From Candidatus Nosocomiicoccus stercorigallinarum (GTDB lineage Bacteria > Bacillota > Bacilli > Staphylococcales > Salinicoccaceae), in assembly GCA_019119225.1 (NCBI GenBank), contig DWXM01000069.1, positions 1 to 41,928 of the forward strand: 41,928 bases of DNA. The letters are read 5' to 3'. Below the pieces are notes generated by a model. It made no database searches and was not told where the DNA came from. It was given only the letters and a program-made list of their open reading frames with translations. Of the stretch, positions 26,793 to 37,197 are shown one piece after another; the first letter of the stretch is position 1; each line of letters starts with the position of its first letter. The position numbers and the translations under genes were made by a program.

Positions 26793-26811
26793 AATTTAGG
26801 AGGAAGTTTGA

Positions 26812-29550
26812 ATGGATTATAAAGATACGTTACTTATGCCGCATACAAAATTTAAAATGCGCGGTGGATTAATTACAAAAGAGCCAGATATGCAAAAACG
26901 CTGGAAAGAAATGGATTTATACAACAAGAAACTTGAACTCAACAAAGGAAATGAACCATACGTACTACATGACGGACCACCGTATGCAAATGGCGCGATT
27001 CATATGGGTCACGCGCTAAATAAAATCGTAAAAGACATTATTAACCGTAACAAACAAATGCAAGGTTACTATACACCGTACGTTCCAGGATGGGATACAC
27101 ACGGTTTACCGATTGAACAAGCACTGACAAATAAAGGTGTAGACCGTAACAAAATGTCAATCAGTGAATTCCGTAAAAAGTGTGAAGAATTCGCAAACAA
27201 ACAAGTTCAAGGTCAAATGGAAGGGTTTATGCGTATGGGTATCGATGGAGAGTGGGATAACCCGTATTTAACTTATAAACCTGAATTTGAAGCGGCACAA
27301 GTACGTGTCTTAAAAGATATGGTAGAACGCGGGTTAATTTACCGTGGTAAAAAGCCTGTCTACTGGTCACCAGTTTCAGAGTCAAGTTTAGCTGAAGCAG
27401 AACTTGAGTATAAAGATAAGCGTTCACCATCGATTTACGTATCATTTAAAGTCGAAAATGGTAATGACGTACTTGAAAAAGGTGTGAACTTAGTCATTTG
27501 GACAACGACACCTTGGACAATTCCGTCAAACTTAGCGATCGCAGTACATCCTGATTTAAACTATGTTCAGTTTAATTATGAAGGTGAAGAATACGTTATC
27601 GTTGAAGATTTAATCGACACATTTTTAGAAGAAGTCGAGTGGGATAAGGACAAAGTCGAAAGAACGAAAGAATTTAAAGGTTCTGAAATTGAACGCGTTG
27701 AAGCGAAACACCCATTATTTGACCGTACGAGTCTCGTTATTTTAGGTGATCACGTTACAACAGACGGTGGTACAGGGCTTGTCCATACAGCACCAGGTCA
27801 CGGGGATGACGACTATAAAGTCGCACAACATTATAATCTTGATATTTTATCTCCAGTAGATGATAAAGGGGTATTTACTGAAGAAGCAGGTAAATATGAA
27901 GGGTTATATTATGATGATGCAAACAAAGTGGTTGGAGAAGATTTAGATGAAGCTGGTGCGTTAATTAAACTTAAATTCATTACGCACTCTTATCCACACG
28001 ATTGGCGTTCTAAAACACCAGTAATTTTCCGTGCAACACCACAATGGTTTGCGTCAATTGAAAACGTACGTGAAGAAATTTTAGATGCGTTAAACGACAC
28101 GAAATTCCAAGTTGTGTGGAACAAAGAACGTATGTACAACATGATTAAAAATCGTGGAGACTGGGTAATTTCTCGTCAACGTGTATGGGGTGTACCTTTA
28201 CCATTCTTCTATGCTGAAAATGGTGAACCAATCGTAGATGCTGAAGTTATGGAACACGTTGCAGGATTATTTGAAACACATGGTAGTAACGTTTGGTTTG
28301 AATGGGATGCTAAAGATTTATTACCAGAAGGATTTACACACGAAAATTCACCAAACGGTAAATTTGAAAAAGAAACAGATATTATGGACGTTTGGTTTGA
28401 CTCAGGATCAACACATAGAGGTGTGTTAGACCAAAGAGACTATTTAACATACCCTTCAGACTTATACTTTGAAGGTTCAGACCAATATAGAGGTTGGTTT
28501 AACTCTTCACTGATTACAAGTGTTGCAACAGGTGGTGTATCTCCGTATAAAGAGTTACTCTCACACGGTTTCGTTATGGACGGAGAAGGTAAAAAGATGT
28601 CTAAATCACTCGGTAACGTCGTAGATCCAACGAAGATTATGAACCAAATGGGTGCAGACATCATTCGTTTATGGGCATTCTCAAGTGACTTTGAAGAAGA
28701 CGTACGTATTTCTGATGACATCTTAAAACAAGTGTCAGATGTTTACCGTAAAATCCGTAATACAGTACGATTCTTACTTGGTAACTTAAGTGACTTTAAC
28801 GTAGAAACTGATAAAGTCGCATACGATGATTTATATGATGTCGATAAATATATGTACAACAAATTTAGTAAGTTCTATAACGAAACAAGAGACAACTATG
28901 ACGCATACAACTATATTACGATTTATCAATCATTACAGAACTTTATCAACGTAGACTTATCAAACTTCTATTTAGACTATGCAAAAGATATTTTATATAT
29001 CGAAAAAGAAGATTCTAGAGTAAGACGTAGTGTTCAAACGGTTCTATTCCGTATTTTAGAGGATTTAACAAAAGTATTAGCACCAGTGCTTGTACACACT
29101 GCTGAAGATATTTACGACCATTCACCAAACAGAACTGCTGAAAGTATCCACTTAACACACTTTAGTGACAAAGAAGAAGTCGATGAAGCAGTGTTAGAAA
29201 AATGGGCACAAATTATGGCAGTTCGTGACGATGTTTATAAAGCATTAGAAGTCGCACGTAACGAAAAAGTAATTGGTAAATCACTAGATGCAAAAGTGAC
29301 GTTAACATTACCTGAAGGGTTAGATAAAGACAGCATTAACTCTGAATTTACTCAGTTATTCATCGTGTCACAAGTTGAAATTGTTGATGAGTTAGAAGAT
29401 GGTACAGCATACGCAAATTCAACTGTAAAAGTTGAGCATGCGGACGGTGAGAAATGTGCACGTTGCTGGAACTATAAAACTGATGAAAACCTTGTGACAG
29501 GTAAAGATGACATTTGTGATCGTTGTCGCTCTGTCGTTGGCGAAAACTAG
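26812..29550 (+). CDS. ileS: Isoleucyl-tRNA synthetase
   Basis: Class I aminoacyl-tRNA synthetase of 912 residues that charges tRNA-Ile. ATP motif HMGH is at residues 64–67 and KMSKS at 595–599. The CP1 editing domain includes [18 protein letters not shown] and [18 protein letters not shown]. The C-terminal zinc ribbon has C882, C885, C902 and C905. Length and the zinc ribbon match the ordinary bacterial (mupirocin-sensitive type) IleS, about 917 residues in S. aureus. AGGAGGA precedes the ATG. Controlled by the T-box leader upstream; lspA begins 8 bases after the stop. Confidence 0.98.
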   Translation: MDYKDTLLMPHTKFKMRGGLITKEPDMQKRWKEMDLYNKKLELNKGNEPYVLHDGPPYANGAIHMGHALNKIVKDIINRNKQMQGYYTPYVPGWDTHGLPIEQALTNKGVDRNKMSISEFRKKCEEFANKQVQGQMEGFMRMGIDGEWDNPYLTYKPEFEAAQVRVLKDMVERGLIYRGKKPVYWSPVSESSLAEAELEYKDKRSPSIYVSFKVENGNDVLEKGVNLVIWTTTPWTIPSNLAIAVHPDLNYVQFNYEGEEYVIVEDLIDTFLEEVEWDKDKVERTKEFKGSEIERVEAKHPLFDRTSLVILGDHVTTDGGTGLVHTAPGHGDDDYKVAQHYNLDILSPVDDKGVFTEEAGKYEGLYYDDANKVVGEDLDEAGALIKLKFITHSYPHDWRSKTPVIFRATPQWFASIENVREEILDALNDTKFQVVWNKERMYNMIKNRGDWVISRQRVWGVPLPFFYAENGEPIVDAEVMEHVAGLFETHGSNVWFEWDAKDLLPEGFTHENSPNGKFEKETDIMDVWFDSGSTHRGVLDQRDYLTYPSDLYFEGSDQYRGWFNSSLITSVATGGVSPYKELLSHGFVMDGEGKKMSKSLGNVVDPTKIMNQMGADIIRLWAFSSDFEEDVRISDDILKQVSDVYRKIRNTVRFLLGNLSDFNVETDKVAYDDLYDVDKYMYNKFSKFYNETRDNYDAYNYITIYQSLQNFINVDLSNFYLDYAKDILYIEKEDSRVRRSVQTVLFRILEDLTKVLAPVLVHTAEDIYDHSPNRTAESIHLTHFSDKEEVDEAVLEKWAQIMAVRDDVYKALEVARNEKVIGKSLDAKVTLTLPEGLDKDSINSEFTQLFIVSQVEIVDELEDGTAYANSTVKVEHADGEKCARCWNYKTDENLVTGKDDICDRCRSVVGEN

Positions 29551-29558
29551 GTGAGACG

Positions 29559-30038
29559 ATGAAAGGTTACCGAATTTTGCCGATGAGTATACTTGGTATA
29601 GTCATTGTTGCGATTGATCAACTGACAAAATTCCTCGTAGTTAAACATATGGACTACGGGGAATCTATACCAATTATCGACAACTTTTTATCGATTACGT
29701 CACACCGAAACGAAGGTGCAGCGTGGGGAATGTTAGAAGGTAAAATGTGGCTATTTTACATTATTACTGTGTTTGTGATTGTCATGCTTTTATTCTTCTA
29801 TAAAAAAGAAGCAAAAAATGATCTATTATTACAAATCTCATTAACATTACTTATTGCAGGCGCATTTGGCAACTTCATTGACCGTGTATTATTTCAAAAA
29901 GTCGTCGATATGATTGATACGATGATTTTCTCATATGACTTTCCGATTTTTAACGTTGCAGATTCTAGTTTAACAGTCGGCGTCATTTTAATGATTATTC
30001 AAATCTTTTCAGAGCGTGGTGAAACAAATGGAAATTAA
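29559..30038 (+). CDS. lspA: Lipoprotein signal peptidase
   Basis: Signal peptidase II, 159 residues with four transmembrane helices; it cleaves signal peptides of lipid-modified prolipoproteins (CtaC in this window has such a signal). Catalytic aspartates are Asp108 in NFIDRV and Asp135 in FNVADSS. The early motif AIDQLTKFLV and the segment RNEGAAWGML are typical. ATG 29559 follows AGGTGA; the open frame extends upstream into ileS but those residues are not family-like. It overlaps rluD by 11 bases. Confidence 0.96.
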   Translation: MKGYRILPMSILGIVIVAIDQLTKFLVVKHMDYGESIPIIDNFLSITSHRNEGAAWGMLEGKMWLFYIITVFVIVMLLFFYKKEAKNDLLLQISLTLLIAGAFGNFIDRVLFQKVVDMIDTMIFSYDFPIFNVADSSLTVGVILMIIQIFSERGETNGN

Positions 30039-30933
30039 AATTGATGAAAGTAACGTAAATAAAAGAATCGATCAGTTGCTTACAAAAGAGATAGAAGACA
30101 GTTCTCGTACGGAAATTCAAAATCGCTTAAAAGAAGGTAATATCGTTGTAAATGATGCGGTCGTTAAACCGAACTATAAAGTAAAGTTAAATGACGTAAT
30201 TAAGATTAATGAACGTGAAATTGAAACAGTTGATATTACACCAGAAAACTTAAATTTAGATATTGTTTATGAAGACAAAGATGTTGCGGTTGTAAATAAG
30301 CCGTCAGGTATGGTGGTTCACCCGTCAGCTGGGCATAGTAGTCATACGTTAGTAAATGGATTACTTTATCAATTAGAGTCATTATCAGGGATTAATGGTG
30401 AATATCGTCCGGGTATTGTTCATAGAATTGATAAGGACACAAGTGGTCTTTTAATGGTCGCAAAAAATGATGTGTCACATCGTGAATTAAGCGAACAGCT
30501 AAAAGATAAAACAGTAGATAGACGATATGTTGCGCTTGTACACGGAGTAATTCCACACAATAAAGGGACGATTGATGCACCAATTGGACGCAATAAAGAA
30601 AAGCGTCAACAAATGGCAGTCGTGGATGACGGAAAAGATGCAGTCACACATTTTAACGTTCTAGAGCGTTTTTTAGATTATACATTAATCGAAGCAATTT
30701 TAGAAACTGGTCGTACACACCAAATCCGTGTTCATATGGATTATATCGGTTATCCGATCGTTGGAGATCCTGTGTACGGAAGAAAAAGTAAGTTTAAAAC
30801 TGACGGACAATTATTACATGCAAAAACAGTTGGCTTCACACATCCAGTTACGAAAGAACGTTTAAGTTTTTCATCAGATTTACCAAAAGAATTTAATTCA
30901 ATACTCGAAAAAATACGTTTTGAAAAAAGCTGA
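30028..30933 (+). CDS. rluD: RluA-family 23S rRNA pseudouridine synthase (RluD/YlyB-like)
   Basis: Protein of 301 residues with an N-terminal S4 domain (about 10–70: KRIDQLLTKEIEDSSRTEIQ, GNIVVNDAVVKPNYKVK) and a pseudouridine synthase domain. The catalytic Asp135 lies in HRIDKDTSGLLMVAK, the RluA signature; KPSGMVVHPSAGH and GRTHQIRVHM follow the family. ATG 30028 is 6 bases after GGTGA. In Firmicutes this gene sits between lspA and pyrR, as here. The exact rRNA position modified cannot be read from sequence. Confidence 0.93.
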   Translation: MEIKIDESNVNKRIDQLLTKEIEDSSRTEIQNRLKEGNIVVNDAVVKPNYKVKLNDVIKINEREIETVDITPENLNLDIVYEDKDVAVVNKPSGMVVHPSAGHSSHTLVNGLLYQLESLSGINGEYRPGIVHRIDKDTSGLLMVAKNDVSHRELSEQLKDKTVDRRYVALVHGVIPHNKGTIDAPIGRNKEKRQQMAVVDDGKDAVTHFNVLERFLDYTLIEAILETGRTHQIRVHMDYIGYPIVGDPVYGRKSKFKTDGQLLHAKTVGFTHPVTKERLSFSSDLPKEFNSILEKIRFEKS

Positions 30934-30942
30934 TTTATATTG

Positions 30943-30974
30943 TTGACAAATATTAGGAAGAGGACTAATATAAT
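30943..30974 (+). promoter_or_regulatory. Sigma-A promoter of the pyr operon
   Basis: TTGACA (30943–30948), 17 bases, then TAATAT (30966–30971); a TATAAT at 30969–30974 overlaps with a 20-base spacer. It lies directly after rluD and upstream of the PyrR-binding leader. Confidence 0.78.
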
Positions 30975-30997
30975 AATCAACATAAATAAATACTTAT

Positions 30998-31132
30998 GTG
31001 TCTTTAAAACTGGTCCCGTGAGGCCGAAAAGACATGATGAAACGTATATATATAATACTGGTAGAACTATATAGAATATATGGGCCAGTTTTGCTACGCG
31101 TATACTCATGTCTTAGGCATGAGTATTTTTTT
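30998..31132 (+). promoter_or_regulatory. PyrR-responsive transcription attenuator
   Basis: Three mutually exclusive structures can be drawn. The PyrR-binding hairpin pairs GTCTTT (31000–31005) with AAAGAC (31028–31033), and above it GGTC (31012–31015) with GGCC (31022–31025), leaving hexaloop CCGTGA, which fits the known CNGNGA loop. The antiterminator pairs AAGACATGA (31029–31037) with TCATGTCTT (31106–31114), using the 3' side of the first hairpin. The terminator pairs ATACTCATG (31102–31110) with CATGAGTAT (31118–31126), followed by T7. PyrR with UMP would stabilise the first hairpin and cause termination. Confidence 0.92.
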
Positions 31133-31156
31133 ATGATTATTAGGAGGGTTCTTGTA

Positions 31157-31672
31157 ATGAAGAGAACTATTTTAGATGAACAAGGAATTAACCGAAGCTT
31201 AACGAGAATGTCGCACGAAATCTTAGAGAAATATAAAGGTAGTGAAAACATCGTACTTCTTGGTATTAAAAGACGCGGTGAATATCTCGGTAATCGAATG
31301 AGAGAAAAGATCGAATCGATTGAAGGGCATCCAGTTGACGGTGGTACGATAGACATTCGAAACTTTAGAGACGACACAGCGAGAAGTGAAAATACTGACG
31401 GTCTTGACACAAATATCAACTTAGATGATAAACATGTCGTGCTTGTCGATGACGTATTACAAACGGGTCGAACAATTCGAGCAGCAATCGATGCAGTAAT
31501 GTTCCACCACAGACCAAAGACGATTTCACTCGCAGTACTTGTCGATAGAGGACATAGAGAATTACCAATACGTCCAGATTTTGTCGGTAAAAACATCCCA
31601 ACGTCAAGTGAAGAAGATGTCATCGTACAAATTGAAGAAGTCGACGGTGAAAATTCGGTTTCAATTTCTTAA
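31157..31672 (+). CDS. pyrR: Pyrimidine operon attenuation protein / uracil phosphoribosyltransferase PyrR
   Basis: RNA-binding regulator of 171 residues with a phosphoribosyltransferase fold. The PRPP motif is [17 protein letters not shown] (about residues 94–110); the start [21 protein letters not shown] and the GIKRRGEYL segment are standard. AGGAGGG at 31142–31148 fixes ATG 31157; the frame is open further upstream through the attenuator, but that part is RNA structure. It binds the leader hairpin upstream when UMP is plentiful. pyrB follows 39 bases later without a second attenuator. Confidence 0.96.
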   Translation: MKRTILDEQGINRSLTRMSHEILEKYKGSENIVLLGIKRRGEYLGNRMREKIESIEGHPVDGGTIDIRNFRDDTARSENTDGLDTNINLDDKHVVLVDDVLQTGRTIRAAIDAVMFHHRPKTISLAVLVDRGHRELPIRPDFVGKNIPTSSEEDVIVQIEEVDGENSVSIS

Positions 31673-31711
31673 TCTAAACTCCAAAATCTAAAATACCGGA
31701 GGCAATATACA

Positions 31712-32629
31712 ATGAAAAACTTATTATCAATGGAACACGTATCACCTAGAGAGATTTACGAAATTATTACTCGCGCACAAGAAATTAAAAAAGGCGATTA
31801 CTCAAAATTTGCACAAGATACAACAGTTTGTAACTTATTCTTTGAAACGTCAACACGTACAAAATCAAGTTTCGAAATGGCTGAATTTAGACTTGGTATG
31901 CATGCAATTCCATTTGAAGTATCACAATCTGCAGTGCAAAAAGGTGAGTCATTATACGATACTTGTAAAACTCTAGAAGCAATCGGTGTAGATGCATTAG
32001 TTATTAGACACCCTGATAATAAGTATTATGAGCAATTAGAAGGCATTAACATTCCAGTTATCAACGGTGGAGATGGAAGTGGAAGCCACCCTTCACAATC
32101 TCTACTCGATATGATGACAATTTACGAGCACCATGGTCGTATTCACGGACTAAAAATCGTCATTGTTGGAGATATCGTTCACTCACGCGTTGCAAAATCA
32201 AATGCAACAGCACTACGTAATATGGGTGCTGAAGTATACTTCTCAGGTCCTGAAGAATATCAAGATCATTCATTAGGTGTCCCTTACATGGATTTAGACG
32301 AAGCGGTTGAAGAGTGTGACGTTGTTATGATGTTACGTGTACAAAACGAGCGTCACGACAGAAAAATGTTACTATCAAATATCGAATATAACCAAAGATA
32401 CGGTATTAACCAAGGTCGTGTTGCACGTATGAAAGATGACGCAATCTTAATGCACCCAGCACCAATGAACCGCGGTGTAGAAATCACTGACGAGTGTGTA
32501 GAAGGTGATAAGAGTGTAATCTTCGAACAAATGGCAAATGGTGTATTTATCAGAATGAGTATTTTAGAAAGAGTTCTTGAAGGAGAGAAATCTAGTGCTT
32601 TTAAAACGAGCAAAGTTACTGTTAGATAA
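31712..32629 (+). CDS. pyrB: Aspartate carbamoyltransferase catalytic subunit
   Basis: Condenses carbamoyl phosphate and L-aspartate, the first committed step of pyrimidine synthesis. The protein has 305 residues; the carbamoyl phosphate motif STRTKSSFE begins at residue 47, with [31 protein letters not shown] and [11 protein letters not shown] further on. No regulatory chain gene (pyrI) is present, as in Bacillus. CGGAGG precedes the ATG. The last 35 bases overlap the start of pyrC. Confidence 0.97.
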   Translation: MKNLLSMEHVSPREIYEIITRAQEIKKGDYSKFAQDTTVCNLFFETSTRTKSSFEMAEFRLGMHAIPFEVSQSAVQKGESLYDTCKTLEAIGVDALVIRHPDNKYYEQLEGINIPVINGGDGSGSHPSQSLLDMMTIYEHHGRIHGLKIVIVGDIVHSRVAKSNATALRNMGAEVYFSGPEEYQDHSLGVPYMDLDEAVEECDVVMMLRVQNERHDRKMLLSNIEYNQRYGINQGRVARMKDDAILMHPAPMNRGVEITDECVEGDKSVIFEQMANGVFIRMSILERVLEGEKSSAFKTSKVTVR

Positions 32630-33857
32630 TAAGTTCATCGAAAAAGATGTATTAATTGAAGATGGTAAGATTAAGGAGATTAACGAATCAATTGAGGAAA
32701 GTAATCATGACGTCATCGACTTAGAAGGTAAATTGTTAACACCCGGTTTAGTCGATGTGCATGTTCACTTTAGAGAACCAGGATTTGAACATAAAGAAAC
32801 GATTAAAACGGGGTCTTTAGCAGCTGCACGTGGTGGATTTACGACAGTTTGCCCAATGCCAAACACAAAACCAATTATTGATACGGTTGAGAGACTCGAT
32901 CAAGTCAATGAAATTATTGAGCGTGATGCAGCCATTCGTGTATTACCATATGTATCGATTACAGAAGGATTAAGTGGTGAAAAACTTGTTGATTTTGATG
33001 GTTTAAAAGCACACGGTGCGTTCGCCTTCACAGATGACGGTGTTGGTGTACAAACAGCAAAAGTGATGTATGAAGCAATGAAAAAAGCAGCATCAATTAA
33101 CATGCCAATCGTTGCACATACTGAAGACAACTCACTTGCAGGGTCAGGTGCGGTTCATGAAGGTGACGTTTCAGAAAGACTCGACGTTGAAGGAATTCCA
33201 AGCCTTGCAGAGTCAACACAAATTGCACGTGACGTATTACTTGCTGAAGCAGCAGATTGTCATTATCACGTCTGTCACGTGTCAACAAAAGAATCAGTAC
33301 GAGTCATTCGTGATGCAAAACGAGCAGGTATTAAAGTCACTGCAGAAGTGACTCCACACCACTTAGTATTAGATGAGAATGACTTTAAAGAGTTAGATCC
33401 GAACTTTAAGATGAACCCACCATTACGTGGTAGCGATGACCGTGAAGCGTTAATTGAAGGATTACTTGACGGGACAATTGATTTTATCGCTACAGATCAT
33501 GCACCGCACCATAAAGATGAAAAAGCAGTTGGTGTTTCGAAAGCGCCATTTGGAATTGTCGGTATTGAACACGCATTCCAGTTACTCTATACAAAGCTTG
33601 TAAAAACAGAAGTATTTACATTACAACAACTCGTTGACTTTATGACGATTAAACCAAGTAAAGTGTTTAATCTTGATAGCGGTGAAATTAAAGAAGGAAA
33701 AGCTGCTGATTTAACAATTATTGATTTAGAAGATCACGTGACGATTACTGAAGATGGATTCGTATCTAAAGCAAGTAACTCACCGTTTATTGGTGAAGCA
33801 CTAGACTCAGATATTTACATGACAATTTGTGACGGAAAAATCGTCTACGAAAAATAA
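32595..33857 (+). CDS. pyrC: Dihydroorotase
   Basis: Zinc-dependent amidohydrolase of 420 residues (class I, Bacillus type) that cyclises carbamoyl aspartate. Metal ligands appear in [11 protein letters not shown] (His56, His58), the HTEDNSLA and [13 protein letters not shown] segments, and [11 protein letters not shown]. Length is typical. GTG 32595 is 7 bases after AAGGAGAG; the in-frame TTG at 32577 lies before that site and is rejected. It overlaps pyrB by 35 bases and ends 13 bases before pyrK. Confidence 0.95.
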   Translation: MLLKRAKLLLDNKFIEKDVLIEDGKIKEINESIEESNHDVIDLEGKLLTPGLVDVHVHFREPGFEHKETIKTGSLAAARGGFTTVCPMPNTKPIIDTVERLDQVNEIIERDAAIRVLPYVSITEGLSGEKLVDFDGLKAHGAFAFTDDGVGVQTAKVMYEAMKKAASINMPIVAHTEDNSLAGSGAVHEGDVSERLDVEGIPSLAESTQIARDVLLAEAADCHYHVCHVSTKESVRVIRDAKRAGIKVTAEVTPHHLVLDENDFKELDPNFKMNPPLRGSDDREALIEGLLDGTIDFIATDHAPHHKDEKAVGVSKAPFGIVGIEHAFQLLYTKLVKTEVFTLQQLVDFMTIKPSKVFNLDSGEIKEGKAADLTIIDLEDHVTITEDGFVSKASNSPFIGEALDSDIYMTICDGKIVYEK

Positions 33858-33870
33858 TAGGAGTGTCGAC

Positions 33871-35519
<1,649 letters not shown>

Positions 35520-35528
35520 GAGGATACA

Positions 35529-36221
35529 ATGAATACACCAATTATTGCACTTGACTTTAATCGTTATGAAGAAGTAGAAAACTTCTTAAAACAATTTGAT
35601 GAAAAACTATACGTTAAAGTTGGTATGGAATTATATATGCTTGAAGGACGTAACGTCATTAAAGAAATTCGCGCAATGGGGCACGACTTATTTTTAGATT
35701 TAAAACTTCACGATATTCCAAACACTGTGTCACGTACGATGGCAGGTCTTGGACGTTTAGACGTACAAATGGTCAACGTACATGCTCGTGGAGGCAGTGA
35801 AATGATGCGCCGCGCAAATGAGAGCTTTAAAGAATATAATCCAGACGGAATTTGTATTGCAGTCACGGAGTTAACGAGTACAAATGAACATATGGTCCAA
35901 CAAGAACTTCAGTCGAAATTACCACTCAGAGAGTCAGTGTTAAACTTAGCTCAACTCACTCATGATGCTGGTTTAGATGGGGTTGTTTCATCACCATTAG
36001 AGAGTCAAATGCTACACGAAAAAATTGGTCCAGACTTTTTAACAATTACACCAGGTATTCGCTTAAAAGAGAATCAAACAGACGACCAAGTCCGTATTGT
36101 AACGCCAGACGAGGCAAGAGAACTTGGGTCGAATTACATAGTTGTCGGACGTCCGATTACACAGTCAGACAACCCTGTTGAAAGTTATCATAAAATTAAA
36201 GCAATGTGGGAGGGGAAATAA
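35529..36221 (+). CDS. pyrF: Orotidine 5'-phosphate decarboxylase
   Basis: Last step to UMP. TIM-barrel protein of 230 residues with the catalytic DxKxxD set Asp57, Lys59, Asp62 in [12 protein letters not shown], the start IIALDF, and the phosphate loop [12 protein letters not shown] near the C-terminus. AGGAGG precedes the ATG. The stop codon overlaps the pyrE ATG by one base. Confidence 0.97.
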   Translation: MNTPIIALDFNRYEEVENFLKQFDEKLYVKVGMELYMLEGRNVIKEIRAMGHDLFLDLKLHDIPNTVSRTMAGLGRLDVQMVNVHARGGSEMMRRANESFKEYNPDGICIAVTELTSTNEHMVQQELQSKLPLRESVLNLAQLTHDAGLDGVVSSPLESQMLHEKIGPDFLTITPGIRLKENQTDDQVRIVTPDEARELGSNYIVVGRPITQSDNPVESYHKIKAMWEGK

Positions 36222-36829
36222 TGAGTCAACGAGTGTCAGAAATATTATTAGATATTGAAGCGGTCAAAATTCAACCAAATGATCCATTCACGTGGGCGAG
36301 TGGTATTAAATCTCCAATCTACTGCGATAATCGTAAAACAATTGGATTCCCTAAAGAGAGAAAAGAACTCATTACACTATTCATTGAAAAGATAAAAGAA
36401 AACTATCCAGACGTAGAAGTCATTGCAGGAACTGCAACCGCAGGTATTCCACACGCTGCATTTTTAGCAGCAGGTCTTGACTTACCAATGGTTTACGTGC
36501 GCGGTGAAAAGAAAAAGCACGGTGCAGGTAAACAAATTGAGGGCGGAGAAGTTGAAGGTAAGAAAGTCATCCTTATCGAAGACTTATTCTCAACAGGCGG
36601 ATCGAGCTTAAAAGCAGCAAAAGCTTTAGAAGAAGCCGGTGCAGAAGTACTTTCAGTGATGAGTGTATTTAGTTATGAGTTAAACGTCTTAAAAGAAAAC
36701 TTTGAAAACGCAGGCTTAAGCTATGATAGTTTAAGTACAATTGACGAGATGCTTAAGCTATGTGAAGAAACAAATAGACTCGATAAAGAAGATATTGCGC
36801 TCGTTAAAAAATTTAGAGATGAATTATAA
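36221..36829 (+). CDS. pyrE: Orotate phosphoribosyltransferase
   Basis: Converts orotate and PRPP to OMP, 202 residues. The PRPP-binding motif is VILIEDLFSTGGSS (about residues 117–130); the hood region MVYVRGEKKKHGAGKQIEG with catalytic lysines and WASGIKSPIYCDNR near the N-terminus are typical. GGAGGGG sits just upstream of ATG 36221. It is the last pyr gene; carA and carB, which lie before pyrF in S. aureus and Bacillus, are not in the operon. Confidence 0.97.
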   Translation: MSQRVSEILLDIEAVKIQPNDPFTWASGIKSPIYCDNRKTIGFPKERKELITLFIEKIKENYPDVEVIAGTATAGIPHAAFLAAGLDLPMVYVRGEKKKHGAGKQIEGGEVEGKKVILIEDLFSTGGSSLKAAKALEEAGAEVLSVMSVFSYELNVLKENFENAGLSYDSLSTIDEMLKLCEETNRLDKEDIALVKKFRDEL

Positions 36830-36833
36830 AATG

Positions 36834-36867
36834 AAAGCACTCGACCTTTAGGGTGAGTGCTTTTTTT
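36834..36867 (+). terminator. Terminator after the pyr operon
   Basis: AAAGCACTC (36834–36842) and ACC pair with GGT and GAGTGCTTT (36855–36863), with one bulged G, followed by a T run. Confidence 0.9.
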
Positions 36868-36899
36868 GATAATACTTACACATTCATGTAGGCAGGTCT

Positions 36900-37151
36900 T
36901 TATCGTCTAGAGGTTTAGAGTTTTGTAGACAATTTTTGTGTATTGTTTACGAAATGAGATTCTTACTGACGCAGATAAGAGTATCGTTGGCGAGATTTTC
37001 TGTCGTAGACGATTTGATAAGTATCGTTGGCGAATTTCTCGGTTTCCAGTTTTTCGTAGACGATAATCTTAGTATCGTTTATGAAAATAAAAGTCGCAGA
37101 CGATACTTCGTTTTGCGTCCACGAGTTTTAAATTTCGCCGACAATAGCAGT
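36900..37151. repeat. Array of six degenerate ~40-bp palindromic tandem units
   Basis: The 368-base gap between pyrE and rqcH holds no credible gene, but most of it is a tandem array. Each unit has a forward arm near GTATCGTTTACGA, about 10 bases, then a reverse arm near TCGTAGACGAT, then 6–8 bases. Forward arms start at 36900, 36940, 36981, 37021, 37072 and 37112; reverse arms at 36923, 36963 (degenerate), 37003, 37054, 37094 and 37135. Intervals are 40, 41, 40, 51 and 40. GTATCGTTGGCGA occurs identically at 36981 and 37021. The arms are inverse copies of each other, so each unit can fold as a hairpin. Outer units are more diverged. Function unknown. Confidence 0.85.
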
Positions 37152-37197
37152 GCTAAATAAAAATTAAACGATAAACGACCGACTCGCATGAAGAACG

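Noticed and set aside
30994-31623. Minus-strand open frame of 209 codons opposite pyrR
   Set aside because: It is antisense to pyrR and its attenuator, has low-complexity Ser/Leu-rich composition and no family resemblance.
36900-37151. CRISPR array
   Set aside because: Units are degenerate, the palindromic part fills most of each period with only 6–10 bases between arms, and there are no cas genes nearby.
36936-37160. Open reading frame of 74 codons across the repeat array
   Set aside because: No ribosome binding site; repeat periods of 40, 41 and 51 bases break frame conservation; the residues mirror the DNA repeat. It is explained by the palindromic array.
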